Notes: a model not told the origin generated them from the letters alone. Counted from the first letter of the stretch, positions 1-11,099 are shown. The stretch is 64,000 nucleotides of DNA from Stenotrophomonas sp. BIGb0135 (GCF_024810105.1 NZ_JANUDX010000003.1:124001-188000); one strand, 5' to 3'. Program-made: numbers and translations.

Positions 1-268
1 GATGCACGAAATAGGTGGCGGTCCAGCCGAAGAAGGCCAGCAGCGCGATCACCAGCATCACCGGTGCGCCGCCCAGGCCGAGCCGCGAGAACATGCCGGA
101 AATGCCGTGCAGACCGTCATCGCCCAGATGCAGGTCCATGCCGTCGTGGGCCATGCCGTCATCGACCACGCCGCAGGCGGCCAGCATCCAGTACAGCACG
201 GCAAACGCCAGCACGACGCTGTAAGGCAGCGTGGGAAACGTCAACGCGACGTTGAGGAACTCGTTCAT
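1..268 (-). CDS. YqiJ/DUF1449-like inner-membrane protein, N-terminal part
   Basis: Only the first 89 residues are inside the window; the gene runs off the left edge. The ATG at 268 begins MNEFLNVALTFPTLPYSVVL, followed by a hydrophobic segment (about residues 10-33), a short Asp/His/Gly-rich loop and a second hydrophobic stretch (about 68-89). This pattern resembles the membrane part of YqiJ-like OB-fold proteins that often sit beside flotillin genes. The family call is from memory of that pattern. The partner gene would lie off the left edge. The reading frame is open from 268 to base 1. Confidence 0.55.
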   Translation of the reverse strand, partial: MNEFLNVALTFPTLPYSVVLAFAVLYWMLAACGVVDDGMAHDGMDLHLGDDGLHGISGMFSRLGLGGAPVMLVIALLAFFGWTATYFVH

Positions 269-464
269 TCCGTGTCTTCCCTGCGATGGCGGCCGACCTT
301 TCCCCCGGCTGCCTCCTGTGGGCACGCGCTCCGGCGTGCCCCGACTACGCGCCGTGCCGGCCGCGCCATGTCCTGTCGATGCTACGTGAAATTTGCGGCT
401 ACGCCCATAGCGGCGCTGCCGCGCCAGGCGAGGCGGGCATCGAGGGTGTCGGCAATGGTCGGCC

Positions 465-483
465 CGGCCCCCTGCGGGGGCCG
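465..483. terminator. GC-rich hairpin downstream of trpF
   Basis: An 8-bp perfect stem (CGGCCCCC/GGGGGCCG) with a 3-base loop lies just past the trpF stop codon. There is no U-tract, so termination is only possible. It may mark the end of the asd-to-trpF run. The rest of 269-490 shows nothing I recognise. Confidence 0.35.
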
Positions 484-490
484 CCGTCGA

Positions 491-1147
491 TCAATCGGCC
501 TCGTGGCAGTCGGCGCGGCGCACTTCTTCGACGAACTTGCGCATCTTGTAGCCGTCCTTGATGCCCGGCTCGGACTCGATCCCGCTGGACACGTCCACGC
601 CCCAAGGCAACGTGGCCACGATCGCGTCGAACACATTGTCCGGGGTAATCCCACCGGCGAGCAGGAACGGCCGGTGCAGCCCGGTCGGCAGGCGGGTCCA
701 GTCGAACGCCACGCCGGTGCCGCCACCGCCGCCCGGGGCGTGGCTGTCGAACAGGAAGCCGGCCGCGCTGGGGAAGCGCAGCTGCAGTTGGCGGGCATTG
801 ACGTCGTCACGCCCGCCCATCGCCACGGCCTTCAGGTACGGCATGTTGAAGCTGCGGCAGAACGCCTCGTCCTCGTCGCCGTGGAACTGCAGCAGGGTCG
901 GCCGCACGGTGCGCAGCACCTCGCGCACTTCTTCCTTGCTGTTGTCGCGGAACAGCGCCACCACGTCGACCATCGGTGCGATCGCCTGGCGCATCGCACG
1001 CGCCTCGGCCGGCGCGACCCGGCGCTTGCTCTCGCGGGCGAAGATGAAGCCCACCGCGTCCACCCCCAGTTCCCCCGCCAGGCGTACGTCGCCGGCGCGG
1101 GTCATGCCGCAGAACTTGATTCGGGTGCGATAGAAAGAGCGGCTCAT
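491..1147 (-). CDS. trpF: Phosphoribosylanthranilate isomerase
   Basis: 218 residues, the usual size for monofunctional TrpF. It isomerises N-(5-phosphoribosyl)anthranilate in tryptophan synthesis, in the cytosol. The N-terminus RIKFCGMTR carries the catalytic Cys of strand 1, and [15 protein letters not shown] near the end matches the phosphate-binding, catalytic-Asp region of the (beta/alpha)8 barrel. The start is the ATG at 1147, because its ATGA overlaps the truA stop, which suggests translational coupling; an upstream open frame would run into truA. In many relatives trpB and trpA follow trpF. Here the next gene downstream is an unrelated membrane protein. Confidence 0.95.
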   Translation of the reverse strand: MSRSFYRTRIKFCGMTRAGDVRLAGELGVDAVGFIFARESKRRVAPAEARAMRQAIAPMVDVVALFRDNSKEEVREVLRTVRPTLLQFHGDEDEAFCRSFNMPYLKAVAMGGRDDVNARQLQLRFPSAAGFLFDSHAPGGGGGTGVAFDWTRLPTGLHRPFLLAGGITPDNVFDAIVATLPWGVDVSSGIESEPGIKDGYKMRKFVEEVRRADCHEAD

Positions 1148-1917
1148 AAAGTGACCTCGGCGGGCAGGTGCCAGTTGTCGGGGTACAAGGGTCCAACGAA
1201 CACCAATCCCTGTGGCGGTGCGGTCGGTCCGGCCACGGTGCGGTCCTGGCCGGCCAGCAGCTCGGCCATCCACGACACCGGTTTGTCCCCGGATCCAACC
1301 AGGATCAGTGAACCGACGATATTGCGCACCATGTGATGAAGGAATGCATTGGCCTGAACGCAGACCTCCACCACCTCACCGTCGCGGCGCACGCTGATGG
1401 CCTGCAGCTCGCGACGGGCATGCAGGGCTTCGCACTGGATGCTGCGGAAGGCGCTGAAGTCGTTTTCGCCCAGCAGCGCCTGCGCCGCCGCGTGCATCCG
1501 CCCCGCATCGAGCGGGCGCCGCTCCCAGCTCAGGGTCTGGCGCTCCAGCGCGGGCCGCACCTGGCGGTTGAGCAGGCGGTAGCGGTAGCGCCGGGCCCGG
1601 GCCGAGAACCGCGCATGGAAGTCGTCGGCCACCGGTGCGCACCAGCGCACTGCGATCGACCGCGGCAACCGGGTGGTGGTCCCCAGGGTCCAGCCGCGCG
1701 GATCGCGGACCACCTCGGTGTCGAAGTGGACCACCTGGCATTGGCCGTGCACGCCGGCATCGGTGCGCCCGGCGCAGGTGACGTGGATGGGCGCATCGGC
1801 CACCGAGGACAGCGCCTCCTGCAGGCTGGCCTGCACGCTGGGGCAGCCACTTTCGCCCAGTTGCTGCCAGCCCTTGTAGTCGCTGCCGTCGTATTCCACG
1901 CCCAGTGCGTAGCGCAT
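1144..1917 (-). CDS. truA: tRNA pseudouridine(38-40) synthase
   Basis: 257 residues. TruA converts uridines 38-40 in the anticodon arm of many tRNAs to pseudouridine. The motif [11 protein letters not shown] contains the catalytic Asp (about residue 52), and [11 protein letters not shown] near the C-terminus is the conserved second-half motif. I chose the ATG at 1917 over the TTG two codons upstream because an AGAGG lies 6 bases before it. It overlaps trpF by 4 bases downstream. Upstream, 48 bases separate it from the VOC gene, so the genes are probably co-transcribed. Confidence 0.96.
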   Translation of the reverse strand: MRYALGVEYDGSDYKGWQQLGESGCPSVQASLQEALSSVADAPIHVTCAGRTDAGVHGQCQVVHFDTEVVRDPRGWTLGTTTRLPRSIAVRWCAPVADDFHARFSARARRYRYRLLNRQVRPALERQTLSWERRPLDAGRMHAAAQALLGENDFSAFRSIQCEALHARRELQAISVRRDGEVVEVCVQANAFLHHMVRNIVGSLILVGSGDKPVSWMAELLAGQDRTVAGPTAPPQGLVFVGPLYPDNWHLPAEVTL

Positions 1918-1965
1918 GGTCAACCTCTGTAAGTCGGGGGAAACCGGCCAGGGCCGGCCAGGGGG

Positions 1966-2346
1966 TCAGGCCGGGTCGCGTTCGGACCACACCGCCAGTT
2001 CGTTGCCACCGGGCTCGACGAACTGGAAGCGGCTGCCGCCAGGAAAGGAGAACACCGGTTTGACCACCCGGCCACCGTGGGCGGCAACCGCCTCGGCCAT
2101 CGGCGCCAGGTCATCGGCATAGATCACCAGCAGGCCGGCGCCGGCGCTGGCGGTGCACGGGGTGCCGCGGAAGAACCCGCCCTGCAGGCGGCCATCATCG
2201 AAGGCCGTGTAGTCCGGGCCGTAATCGACGAAGGACCAGCCGAACACCGCGCTGAAGAACGCGCGGCTGGCGGCCGGGTCGGTGGAGGCGAACTCCACGT
2301 AATCCAGCCGCCGCTCCCGCCCGGGGTGTGCAGGCGCCGCGCTCAT
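1966..2346 (-). CDS. VOC (glyoxalase-like) family protein
   Basis: 126 residues, one vicinal-oxygen-chelate module. It starts RRLDYVEFASTDPAASRAFF, the common opening of bleomycin-resistance/glyoxalase-like proteins, and ends FQFVEPGGNELAVWSE, with the Glu/Asn-Glu pattern of the last beta-strand. Substrate and metal are unknown; small stand-alone VOC proteins of this type are mostly uncharacterised. The ATG at 2346 overlaps the fimV stop codon as ATGA, so it is probably translated from the fimV transcript. Confidence 0.8.
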   Translation of the reverse strand: MSAAPAHPGRERRLDYVEFASTDPAASRAFFSAVFGWSFVDYGPDYTAFDDGRLQGGFFRGTPCTASAGAGLLVIYADDLAPMAEAVAAHGGRVVKPVFSFPGGSRFQFVEPGGNELAVWSERDPA

Positions 2347-4325
2347 CCCAGCCGCGCCAGCAGTTCGCGCGCCTGCGCCTGGCTGTGCGGATCGGCGGCC
2401 TGGGCCACTTCCTGCAGCAGGATGCGGGCGGTATCGGCATCGCCCAGGTCCAGGTAGGCGATCGCCAGTTCCAGTCGATCACGGCCGGCGGTCGGAATGG
2501 CATGCGCGTCGGCAGCGCCGCTGTCATCGCCGTGCGCGGGAGTCTCGTTCACCGGTTCGTCGGCCACGGCCTCGGGATCGGCGTGGGCGGCGGCGCTGTC
2601 GTCGGGGAATTCGAACACGCCGCGGAAGGACGGTTGCGCGGCGGCCGCCAGCGCATGCGCCGGCGGCGCGACGAAGGCGTCGGTGTCAGCGTCGATGTCG
2701 GCCACGGCCGGTACGGGTACCGCATCGGCGACCACGTCGTCCGCCGGGGCCACGTGCGGTGCGCGATGGCCGGGCTCCGGTTCCAGGCTGAACACCGGCT
2801 CGCGACGCTGGCCATCGAGCACGTAGTCCGGCGGCGTGGCGTAGTCCTCGCTGTCCAGCGCGTCCGCCGCCGGTGCGTCCTGCTGGGCGGCCAGTTCGTC
2901 CACGTAGTCGGCGGCAGGCACGGCAGCGGCCAGCGCGGCGGCGTCAAGGCCATCGCGACGCAGCGGCGGCAGCGGCGAGGGCTTGCGCCGGCGTGCCACG
3001 GCCCAGCCGGCGACGACCAGCAGCAGGATGCCCAGGCCCAGCCAGTACCAGCCCGCGCCCCCACCCTCGCGCGCGGCCGGGGCCTGGCCCAGGCGCTGCT
3101 GCGCGGCGGCCAGGTCACTGTCTTTCATCGCGATCAGGGAGTCCTGCTGCTTCTGCAGTTTTTCCAGCTCGGCCACGCGGCCGCGCAGTTCCTGGATCTC
3201 GGCATCGCGCGTGGCCACGTCTTCCTTGGCCTGGCGAAGTTGGTCGTTGCCCAGCATGTCACCCTCACTGCCGGCGGCGGTGCCGGTGGTTGTCCCTGCG
3301 TTGTTGTCGGTGGCCGCGACCGCCGGGGCGATCTCCAGGCGTGCACCGCTGGCCGCGGCCGGCGCGGTGGCCGGGCCCGGGGTGGCGGCGACGCCGCTGC
3401 TGGCCGGTTGCGGGATGGCTGCACGCGACTGGCGCCACTGCGCGGCATGCTCGCGCACGATCGCGGCCGCTTCGTTGGCATCGATCGGCGTGGCATTGTC
3501 GCCAGCGGGACCACGCAGCACCGCGCCCTGCTTGAGCAGGTTGACGTTGCCACGGATGAAGGCCTCGGGATTGGCCCGCAACAGCGCGATCATCGCCTGG
3601 TTGCGGTTGATGCCCTGCTCGCGCGCCATCGCACCGGCGATCTGCGACAGGGTCTGCCCGCGCTGGACGGTGATGCTGCCATCGGCGGCCAGGCGCGCCG
3701 CGGGCGGCGCCGGTGCGGGTGCGGCGGCACGTGGGCTGGCGTTGCGCGGCGGCACCGGGGTGGTGCGCGACGGGGTGTCCTGGGCTGGCGGGGTGGGCCT
3801 TGCCGCCGCCGCTGCAGCTGCCGGCACCGGTTCCGGGTCACGCACGATCGCGTTGGACATCGCGCCGGCGGGGGCGACGATTTCCGGTTCGGCCACGGCC
3901 AGCGCGCTGTTGGGCGCATCGACCAGGGCCGAGTACTCACGGACCAGGCGGCCCTGGCCCCAATCGGCTTCGATCAGGAAATTGAGCGAGGGGGTCGTCA
4001 CCGGGGCCTGGGTGCTGACCCGGACCACCGCCCTGCCCTGCGCGTTGCGGGTGAGCTCGAACTGCAGCTCGCTGACCAGCCCGACCGGGCGTTCCAGCCC
4101 CACCCGGGCGAACGTCACCGGCGACGCGAGGGCGACGCGCAGGTTCTGCAGCTCGGCCGGGTCGGCCGAAATGACCGGAATTTCGGCCAGCAATGGCTGG
4201 CCGGGCTTGGACAGCACGCGGATATCGCCCAGGCCCAGGGCCATGGCGGAGCTGCTGGCGAGGGCCAGCACCAGCGTGGAGACATACTTGAGCGGGCGCA
4301 GTGCGCCCGGAGCCCGGTTCTTCAT
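2343..4325 (-). CDS. fimV: FimV-like polar/pilus assembly protein
   Basis: 660 residues. FimV is an inner-membrane hub for type IV pilus assembly and polar localisation that binds peptidoglycan through LysM. Visible parts: a signal sequence ending SSSAMA; the N-terminal FimV domain (LGLGDIRVLSKPGQPLLAEI); a Pro/Ala linker; a LysM (ITVQRGQTLSQIAGAM, about residues 215-270); a coiled coil (about 355-410); one membrane span (WYWLGLGILLLVVAGWAVA); an acidic cytoplasmic region; and the C-terminal FimV motif (LELAIAYLDLGDADTARILL). The start at 4325 begins the signal peptide; the longer open frame upstream has no such sense. It is shorter than the roughly 900-residue Pseudomonas protein because the acidic region is reduced. 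Confidence 0.88.
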   Translation of the reverse strand: MKNRAPGALRPLKYVSTLVLALASSSAMALGLGDIRVLSKPGQPLLAEIPVISADPAELQNLRVALASPVTFARVGLERPVGLVSELQFELTRNAQGRAVVRVSTQAPVTTPSLNFLIEADWGQGRLVREYSALVDAPNSALAVAEPEIVAPAGAMSNAIVRDPEPVPAAAAAAARPTPPAQDTPSRTTPVPPRNASPRAAAPAPAPPAARLAADGSITVQRGQTLSQIAGAMAREQGINRNQAMIALLRANPEAFIRGNVNLLKQGAVLRGPAGDNATPIDANEAAAIVREHAAQWRQSRAAIPQPASSGVAATPGPATAPAAASGARLEIAPAVAATDNNAGTTTGTAAGSEGDMLGNDQLRQAKEDVATRDAEIQELRGRVAELEKLQKQQDSLIAMKDSDLAAAQQRLGQAPAAREGGGAGWYWLGLGILLLVVAGWAVARRRKPSPLPPLRRDGLDAAALAAAVPAADYVDELAAQQDAPAADALDSEDYATPPDYVLDGQRREPVFSLEPEPGHRAPHVAPADDVVADAVPVPAVADIDADTDAFVAPPAHALAAAAQPSFRGVFEFPDDSAAAHADPEAVADEPVNETPAHGDDSGAADAHAIPTAGRDRLELAIAYLDLGDADTARILLQEVAQAADPHSQAQARELLARLG

Positions 4326-4413
4326 GGCGGCCAATATAACGGCTCCCCCCGTGATCGGCGATGTTTTGTAGTGCAGCCGCCGATGGCATCCCCATGCCAC
4401 CGGCGGCACGGGA

Positions 4414-5439
<1,026 letters not shown>

Positions 5440-5459
5440 GGGGGAACCTCGTGTTGGGT

Positions 5460-5609
5460 GTACCGACCGTCGGTCGGTACCTGCCTTGTTTGGGGGATGG
5501 GCACCGACCAACGGTCGGTACCTGCCGGAATGTTGAATGTGCGTGCCGACCAACGATCGGTACCTGCCGTGCCTTGGAGATGTGTACCGACCCACGGTCG
5601 GTACCTACC
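5460..5609. repeat. Array of four REP-type palindromic repeats
   Basis: Four 26-bp units begin at 5460, 5501, 5543 and 5584, a period of 41-42 bases. Each is an imperfect palindrome around CCGACCGT/ACGGTCGG, ending GGTACCTGCC (TACC in the fourth). Read on the minus strand each starts GNAGGTACCGACC; the fourth has the full GGTAGGTACC head. All four point the same way. The head plus palindrome resembles the GTAG-headed (SMAG-like) REPs of Stenotrophomonas. The 15-16-base spacers are unrelated to one another. The array lies between the dehydrogenase stop and the asd start and would be transcribed into a row of stem-loops. Confidence 0.88.
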
Positions 5610-5645
5610 GGTTCGGGAACCTCGCCTGTTGGCCGGCGCGGTTCC

Positions 5646-6701
5646 CTATCGTTTTGCGTCGTCGATTTTCTTGCCGCCCACGGTCGCGCCGCCGGTTTTC
5701 ACGGCAGCGACAGCATCAGCGTTGATCGCGCTCGGCGGGTGGCCGGCGTTCGGGCCCTGCCCGAGTGCGGCGGTCAGGTTGTCCACGGCCAGCTGCACCA
5801 TCGCCCGGCGCGTGGCCTGGCTGGCGCTGCCGATGTGCGGGGTCAGCACGATGTTGTGCAGGGCGAGCAGTTCCGGGCGTACCGTCGGCTCGCCTTCGAA
5901 CACGTCCAGCCCGGCCGCGGCGAGCCGGCCGTTGGCCAGGGCGTCGGCCAGTGCGAGCTCGTCGACGATGCCACCGCGGGCGATGTTCACCAGGGTGGCG
6001 GTGGGCTTCATCTTCGCCAGTGCGGCGGCATCGATGATGTGGTGCGAGGAGGCGTTGTAGGGCAGCACCAGCACCAGGTGATCGACCTGCCCGAGCAGCG
6101 TGTCCAGGTCCACGTACTGCGCGCCGACCTCGGCCTCGGTGGCCTCGGGCAGCCGCGAACGGTTGTGGTACAGCACGCGCATGCCGAAGCCGAGCGCACC
6201 GCGGCGGGCGATGCCCTGCCCGATCCGGCCCATGCCGAGGATGCCCAGCGTGCTGCCGTGGATGTCCGCGCCGAGCATGGTCTGGAACGACCACTGGCCC
6301 CACTGGCCGTCGCGCAGCCAGCGCTCGGACTCGGTGATGCGGCGCGCGGTGGCCATCAGCAGCGCGAAGCCGAGGTCGGCGGTGGTCTCGGTGAGTACGT
6401 CCGGGGTGTTGCTGGCCAGGATGCCGGCGGCGCTGAGCGCGTCGACGTCCAGGTTGTTGTAGCCCACCCCGACGTTGGCGATCGCGCGCAGCTGCGGCGC
6501 GTTGCCGATCTCGGCCGCGCCGATGCGTTCGTTGAGGGTGATCAGCGCCCCGTCCACGCCGGCCAGCCGTTCGGCCAGCTGCTGCGGCGTGTAGCGGGTG
6601 ACGTCGCTGGTCATGTCCAGGTCGAAATGCTGCCCGAGCTGCTCGATGACATCATCGAACAGCGGCTGGCTGACCCAGACCCGGGGGCGCCGATCAGCCA
6701 T
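5646..6701 (-). CDS. D-2-hydroxyacid dehydrogenase (glyoxylate/hydroxypyruvate reductase type)
   Basis: 351 residues. NAD(P)-dependent reduction of 2-oxo acids is expected. The Rossmann motif [15 protein letters not shown], then [10 protein letters not shown] (substrate Arg), the Asp/Glu region GLDVFEGEP and TPHIGSA with the catalytic His, are all present. The N-terminal half ([20 protein letters not shown]) also fits. It most resembles GhrB-type reductases; SerA is less likely because the ACT domain is missing. The ATG at 6701 overlaps the aroC stop by 8 bases, giving an aroC-linked transcription unit. The tail is Lys/Gly-rich and low in complexity. Confidence 0.88.
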   Translation of the reverse strand: MADRRPRVWVSQPLFDDVIEQLGQHFDLDMTSDVTRYTPQQLAERLAGVDGALITLNERIGAAEIGNAPQLRAIANVGVGYNNLDVDALSAAGILASNTPDVLTETTADLGFALLMATARRITESERWLRDGQWGQWSFQTMLGADIHGSTLGILGMGRIGQGIARRGALGFGMRVLYHNRSRLPEATEAEVGAQYVDLDTLLGQVDHLVLVLPYNASSHHIIDAAALAKMKPTATLVNIARGGIVDELALADALANGRLAAAGLDVFEGEPTVRPELLALHNIVLTPHIGSASQATRRAMVQLAVDNLTAALGQGPNAGHPPSAINADAVAAVKTGGATVGGKKIDDAKR

Positions 6702-7797
6702 CGATCGTGCCCGGGATGCGCGGGGTGATCTCGCCGACATCGCCACACTGGGCGCGGTGGCGCAGTGCCTGGTCCATCAGCACCAGGGCCATCATCGCCT
6801 CGGCGATCGGGGTGGCGCGGATGCCGACGCAGGGATCGTGGCGGCCGGTGGTGATGACATCGACCGCGTTGCCGGCCGCATCCACCGTGGCACCGGGCAA
6901 GCGCAGGCTGGAGGTGGGCTTGAGCACGATCGAGGCGGTGACCTGCTGGCCGGTGGAGATGCCGCCGAGGATGCCGCCGGCGTGGTTGCTGGCAAAGCCC
7001 TGCGGGGTGATCAGGTCGCGGTGCTCGGTGCCAAGCTGGGCGGCGCTGGCAAAGCCGTCGCCGATCTCCACGCCCTTGACCGCGTTGATGCTCATCAGCG
7101 CGGCGGCCAGTTCGCCGTCGAGCTTGCCGTAGATCGGCTCGCCCCAGCCGGGCGGCACGCCATCGGCGACCACGTTGACCCGCGCGCCGACCGAATCACC
7201 GGACTTGCGCAGCGCATCCATGTAGCTCTCCAGCGCCGGCACCTGGTCGGCGACCGGCCAGAAGAACGGGTTGTCTTCCACCGCCGACCAGTCATGCCCG
7301 GTCGGGGTGATCTCGCCCAGCTGCGAAAGGTAGCCGCGCACGGTCACGCCGAAGCGCTGCCGCAGCCACTTCTTGGCGACGACGCCGGCGGCCACGCGCA
7401 TGGTGGTTTCGCGCGCGGACGAGCGTCCGCCACCGCGCGGGTCGCGGATGCCGTACTTCTGCCAGTAGCTGTAATCGGCGTGGCCCGGGCGGAACTGCTG
7501 GGCGATGTTTGTGTAGTCCTTGCTGCGCTGGTCGGTGTTGCGGATCAGCAGCGCGATCGGGGTGCCGGTGGTGCGGCCTTCGTACACGCCGGACAGGATC
7601 TCGATGTCATCGGCCTCGCGCCGCGCCGAGGTATGCCGGCTCTTGCCGGTGGCGCGACGCTGCAGGTCGTGGGCGAACTCGTCGGCACTGATCTCCAGCC
7701 CGGGCGGGCAGCCATCGATCACGCAGCCGATCGCCGGACCGTGCGATTCGCCGAAGGTGGTGACGGTCAGCAGTCTGCCGAAGCTGTTGGAACTCAC
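6694..7797 (-). CDS. aroC: Chorismate synthase
   Basis: 367 residues, full length. It catalyses the last shikimate step, EPSP to chorismate, using reduced FMN. Signature stretches are [19 protein letters not shown] at the N-terminus, [18 protein letters not shown] in the middle and GISTGQQV towards the end. It overlaps prmB upstream by ATGA (7794-7797) and the dehydrogenase downstream by 8 bases, so the three are probably one operon. Confidence 0.97.
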   Translation of the reverse strand: MSSNSFGRLLTVTTFGESHGPAIGCVIDGCPPGLEISADEFAHDLQRRATGKSRHTSARREADDIEILSGVYEGRTTGTPIALLIRNTDQRSKDYTNIAQQFRPGHADYSYWQKYGIRDPRGGGRSSARETTMRVAAGVVAKKWLRQRFGVTVRGYLSQLGEITPTGHDWSAVEDNPFFWPVADQVPALESYMDALRKSGDSVGARVNVVADGVPPGWGEPIYGKLDGELAAALMSINAVKGVEIGDGFASAAQLGTEHRDLITPQGFASNHAGGILGGISTGQQVTASIVLKPTSSLRLPGATVDAAGNAVDVITTGRHDPCVGIRATPIAEAMMALVLMDQALRHRAQCGDVGEITPRIPGTIDG

Positions 7798-8723
7798 GGC
7801 CGCTGCGCTGCCAGTTCGGTGATGCGGGCGCTGTGGGCGATCAGTTCACGGCATTCGACGGCAAAAATGCCCATCTGGCCGACCTTGAACTCGACCCAGG
7901 CAAAGTCGACTTCCGGCAGCAGCTTGATGAGGTGCTGTTCGGACTCGCCCACTTCGCAGATGAGCAGGCCATCCTCGCTGAGGTGCAGCGGGGCGTCGCG
8001 CAGGATCTTGAGGACCAGGTCCAGGCCATCGGGGCCGGCGCGCAGGCCCATGTCCGGCTCGTAGGAGTACTCCTGCGGCAGGGCATCGGTTTCGTCGTTG
8101 GTGACGTAGGGCGGGTTGGTGACGATGAGGTCGTAGTGGCGGCCGGTGAGACCGTTGAACAGGTCGGACTTGAGCAGGGTGACGTTGTGCGCCTGCAGGC
8201 GTTCCTTGTTCTCGTGCGCCAGCGCGAGGGCGTCGTCGCTGAGGTCGACGCCGTCCACTTCCCAATTGGGGTAGTAGTGGCCGATGGCGATGGCGATGCA
8301 GCCCGAGCCGGTGCACAGGTCCAGGGCGCGATGGACGTCGCGGCCGGCCAGCCACGGCTCAAAGCCGGTTTCGATGAGTTCGGCGATGGGCGAGCGCGGC
8401 ACGAGGGCGCGGCGGTCGCTTTTGAAGCTCAGGCCGGCGAACCAGGCTTCACCGGTGAGGTAGGCAGCCGGGAGGCGTTCGCTGATGCGGCGTTCGAACA
8501 GGGCCAGGACCTCGGCCTTCTCCGCGGAGGTGACACGGGCGGCACCATAGGCCGGGCCGAGGTCGTGCGGGAGGTGCAGGCTGTGCAGGACGAGCTGGGT
8601 GGCTTCGTCCAGGGCATTGTCGTAGCTGTGCCCGAAGGTGAGCCCGGCGGCATTGAAACGGCTGGTGCCGTAGCGGATCAGGTCGATGATCGTATGGAGT
8701 TCGGCGGCCGTTTCGGCAGTCAT
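7794..8723 (-). CDS. prmB: Ribosomal protein uL3 N5-glutamine methyltransferase
   Basis: 309 residues. It methylates a glutamine of ribosomal protein L3 using SAM. The SAM-binding [16 protein letters not shown] and the catalytic NPPYV are clear; [13 protein letters not shown] upstream of the SAM motif separates PrmB from PrmC-like enzymes. The ATG at 8723 was chosen because it begins [19 protein letters not shown], the usual PrmB N-terminus. It is the first gene of the leftward prmB-aroC-dehydrogenase group. Confidence 0.95.
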   Translation of the reverse strand: MTAETAAELHTIIDLIRYGTSRFNAAGLTFGHSYDNALDEATQLVLHSLHLPHDLGPAYGAARVTSAEKAEVLALFERRISERLPAAYLTGEAWFAGLSFKSDRRALVPRSPIAELIETGFEPWLAGRDVHRALDLCTGSGCIAIAIGHYYPNWEVDGVDLSDDALALAHENKERLQAHNVTLLKSDLFNGLTGRHYDLIVTNPPYVTNDETDALPQEYSYEPDMGLRAGPDGLDLVLKILRDAPLHLSEDGLLICEVGESEQHLIKLLPEVDFAWVEFKVGQMGIFAVECRELIAHSARITELAAQRP

Positions 8724-9053
8724 GGCAAGGCAACAGACAAAGTGGCCCCCGATTATAGGCGACCCCATGCCCCCCGGCATCCGTTGCAGTGGAAAGTGGT
8801 TGGGTTGGGGGCTGGCGGCCTGCAGCAGGGTCAAGCGCAACGTCCGTGGCGGGTACCGCGTTGTTCGCGGGCTGGGGCGGTGCGGATGGGTTCACGGCGC
8901 GTCCGGGAAGCCCACCATTCCGGTGCCCTCCCCGTTTTCAGCCCACCAGGGCCTTTGACGGTGCGGCTGCCTCCTGCGTGGAAGAACCCCAAAAAACCCA
9001 CCAGCGCCGCCTCCCCCCCTATCATGGTGGCCCCTTCCGGGAACGGGCTTTCC
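8724..9053. other. Divergent intergenic region prmB/sco, nothing recognised
   Basis: 330 bases between two divergently read genes, so it should hold both promoters. I see no clear -35/-10 pair, operator, RNA gene or repeat. Stretches of C and G runs (8941-9025) and the sequence before the sco start (GGGAACGGG) are the only notable points. Confidence 0.5.
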
Positions 9054-9704
9054 ATGTTCAACCGCAACGCAGGCATCATTTTGCTCATCGCCCTGGCCGC
9101 CGGCCTGGGGCTGGTCGCCGCGCAGAAAGTGTTCGCGCCCTCCCCGGCCAGCGATCGCCCCGCCACCGAATCGATCACCTTCTACCCCCAGCCGCGTCCG
9201 CTGCCCGACTTCAACCTGGGCCAGTCCGACGGCACCCGCCTCATCCCCGGCGAGCTCAAGGGCCATTGGACCCTGGTCTTCCTCGGCTTCACCTTCTGCC
9301 CCGACGTCTGCCCGACCACCCTGGCCGACCTCGCCCAGGCCCAGAAGCAGTGGGAAGCCCAGCCGGACACCCTGCGTCCGCGCCTGGTCTTCATCTCCGT
9401 CGATCCCGAGCGCGACACCCCCACCCGCCTGGGCGAATATGTCCACGCCTTCCACAAGGACACCCTCGCCGCCACCGGCGACGTCCCCTCGCTGGAACGC
9501 TTTGCCACCTCGCTCGGCTTCGTCTTCCAGAAGGTGCCCGGCAAGCACTTCGACGAGAATCCCGAGGATTACACCCTCGAACACTCGGCCAGCCTGGCCG
9601 TGCTGGACCCGGACGGCAAACTCGCCGGCCTGATCCGCCCCCCCTTCAATGCGCAGGCCATTGCCCGCGACCTGCAGACGCTGACCGAGAAAACCGCACC
9701 ATGA
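9054..9704 (+). CDS. SCO1/SenC family copper-binding protein
   Basis: 216 residues, anchored by an N-terminal hydrophobic segment ([17 protein letters not shown]) with a periplasmic thioredoxin-like fold. SCO proteins deliver copper to the CuA site of cytochrome c oxidase or act in thiol redox. The copper motif [10 protein letters not shown] and the later His in [11 protein letters not shown] are present, as is SVDPERDTP. The ATG at 9054 starts directly at the membrane anchor. Its stop overlaps the psd start (ATGA at 9701), which suggests co-expression with a membrane-lipid enzyme. Confidence 0.93.
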   Translation: MFNRNAGIILLIALAAGLGLVAAQKVFAPSPASDRPATESITFYPQPRPLPDFNLGQSDGTRLIPGELKGHWTLVFLGFTFCPDVCPTTLADLAQAQKQWEAQPDTLRPRLVFISVDPERDTPTRLGEYVHAFHKDTLAATGDVPSLERFATSLGFVFQKVPGKHFDENPEDYTLEHSASLAVLDPDGKLAGLIRPPFNAQAIARDLQTLTEKTAP

Positions 9705-10543
9705 GCCTGACCACCACGCTGAGCTACGTCCTGCCCCACCGCCTGCTGTCCTCGATGGCGCGGCGCCTGGCGTATTCCAGCAACCCGCGGATCTCGCGCT
9801 GGCTGATCGATACCGTCACCGAGAAGTTCGGCGTCAACCTCGCCGAGGCCGCCAACCCCGACCCGCGTAGCTACGCCACCTTCAACCAGTTCTTCACCCG
9901 CGCCCTCAAGCCCGGCGCACGCGTGCCCGCGCCCGATCCGCGCACCCTGGTGATGCCCGCCGACGGCCGCATCAGCCAGCTTGGCGCGATCGAGGACGGC
10001 CGCATCTTCCAGGCCAAGGGCCAGTCTTTCACCGCCGCCGAACTGCTCGGCGATGCCGCCGATGCCGAGGTGTTCCGCCACGGCCTGTTCGCCACCGTCT
10101 ACCTCTCGCCCAAGGACTATCACCGCGTGCACATGCCGTGGACCGGCACCCTGCGCGAAACCGTGCACGTGCCCGGGCGTCTGTTCAGCGTCGGGCCGGC
10201 GGCGGTCAACACCGTGCCGGGCCTGTTCGCCCGCAACGAGCGCCTGGTCTGCCACTTCGATACCGACTTCGGCCCGATGGTCTCGGTGATGGTCGGCGCG
10301 CTGCTGGTCTCCGGCGTGGAAACCGTCTGGGGCGGCGAAGAAATTCCTGCCTACGGCGACACCATCACCCGCAAGGATTACCGCAACAAGGGCATCACCC
10401 TGGAACGGTTCGCGGAGATGGCGCGCTTCAACTACGGCTCCACCGTCATCGTGCTGCTGCCGCCGGGCGTGGCCGAGTTCGCCCCGCACCTGGATGCCGA
10501 GCATGCCGTGCAACTCGGCCAGCCCCTGGCTACCCTGCGGTAA
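9701..10543 (+). CDS. psd: Phosphatidylserine decarboxylase proenzyme
   Basis: 280 residues, the short bacterial type. It makes phosphatidylethanolamine on the inner membrane using a pyruvoyl group formed by self-cleavage at Gly-Ser. The cleavage site appears as [13 protein letters not shown]; the usual LGST is YGST here. The catalytic Asp ([11 protein letters not shown]) and His (DYHRVHMP) are also present. The start overlaps the sco stop by 4 bases. A strong hairpin terminator follows. Confidence 0.95.
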   Translation: MSLTTTLSYVLPHRLLSSMARRLAYSSNPRISRWLIDTVTEKFGVNLAEAANPDPRSYATFNQFFTRALKPGARVPAPDPRTLVMPADGRISQLGAIEDGRIFQAKGQSFTAAELLGDAADAEVFRHGLFATVYLSPKDYHRVHMPWTGTLRETVHVPGRLFSVGPAAVNTVPGLFARNERLVCHFDTDFGPMVSVMVGALLVSGVETVWGGEEIPAYGDTITRKDYRNKGITLERFAEMARFNYGSTVIVLLPPGVAEFAPHLDAEHAVQLGQPLATLR

Positions 10544-10586
10544 CACCGCGCCATGCGTGGCAACCGCGCATCAACGCCGCACCATC

Positions 10587-10615
10587 AAAAACGCCCCGGT
10601 TTCCCGGGGCGTTTT
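10587..10615. terminator. Bidirectional intrinsic terminator, psd / rraB-like
   Basis: Perfect 9-bp stem ACGCCCCGG/CCGGGGCGT flanked by A5 on the left and T4 on the right, between two convergent genes. Confidence 0.85.
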
Positions 10616-10637
10616 CATTGGACGTGATCCGATCCGC

Positions 10638-10979
10638 TCAGATCTCGACCGGGCCGACGTCCATGCCGTCGTAATCCTCGACGCCATTGGCCTCGGCCAG
10701 CGCCTGCAACTCGTGGTTGCGGGCATCCAGCGACGCCTCGTCGTGCACCTCGGCGCGCTCCACGTGCAGCACGTGGTACGGCGCCTCGCCTTCCTCCAGG
10801 TCCGGTTCGAAGATCTCCACCAGCGTGTAGCCCATGTCGACCAGCTTCTCGGACAGGCCGGTCAGCGGCTCCGGGGTGGTGTTGACGAAGAAATAGCCCC
10901 ACAGCATCGGGCCATTGAGGTCCCAATCGGTGTTCTCGCGGATGTTGGCGAACATCTCGTTGATCGCGGTGATATCCAT
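10638..10979 (-). CDS. RraB-family protein (ribonuclease E inhibitor B-like)
   Basis: 113 residues, acidic. The sequence MDITAINEMFANIRENTDWD, then MLWGYFFV, LHVERAEVHDEASLDARNHEL and a final DYDGMDVGPVEI matches the family annotated as RraB-like regulators in Xanthomonads. In E. coli RraB binds RNase E and alters mRNA decay; that role here is inferred only. The ATG at 10979 was preferred over one 13 codons upstream because MDITAINEMF is the family's usual beginning. It ends against the psd terminator. Confidence 0.75.
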   Translation of the reverse strand: MDITAINEMFANIRENTDWDLNGPMLWGYFFVNTTPEPLTGLSEKLVDMGYTLVEIFEPDLEEGEAPYHVLHVERAEVHDEASLDARNHELQALAEANGVEDYDGMDVGPVEI

Positions 10980-11099
10980 CTTGCTGTCCTGTGTGCGTCT
11001 ACCTGTGGGCCGTGGCACGCAGCCCCGGCCGGCGATGGATGTGCTGCAGCGCGCGGGCTGCAGGCGTAATGCCGGCAGCCTACTCCTTTCCGGCGGCGC

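Noticed and set aside
5460-5609. Regular spaced repeats that could be read as a CRISPR array
   Set aside because: Units are palindromic 26-mers with only 15-16-base spacers and no cas genes nearby; REP elements fit better.
8789-9700. Plus-strand frame running into psd from 8789
   Set aside because: The part before 9701 is out of frame with the real SCO gene and rich in Arg/Pro; psd starts at the ATGA overlap.
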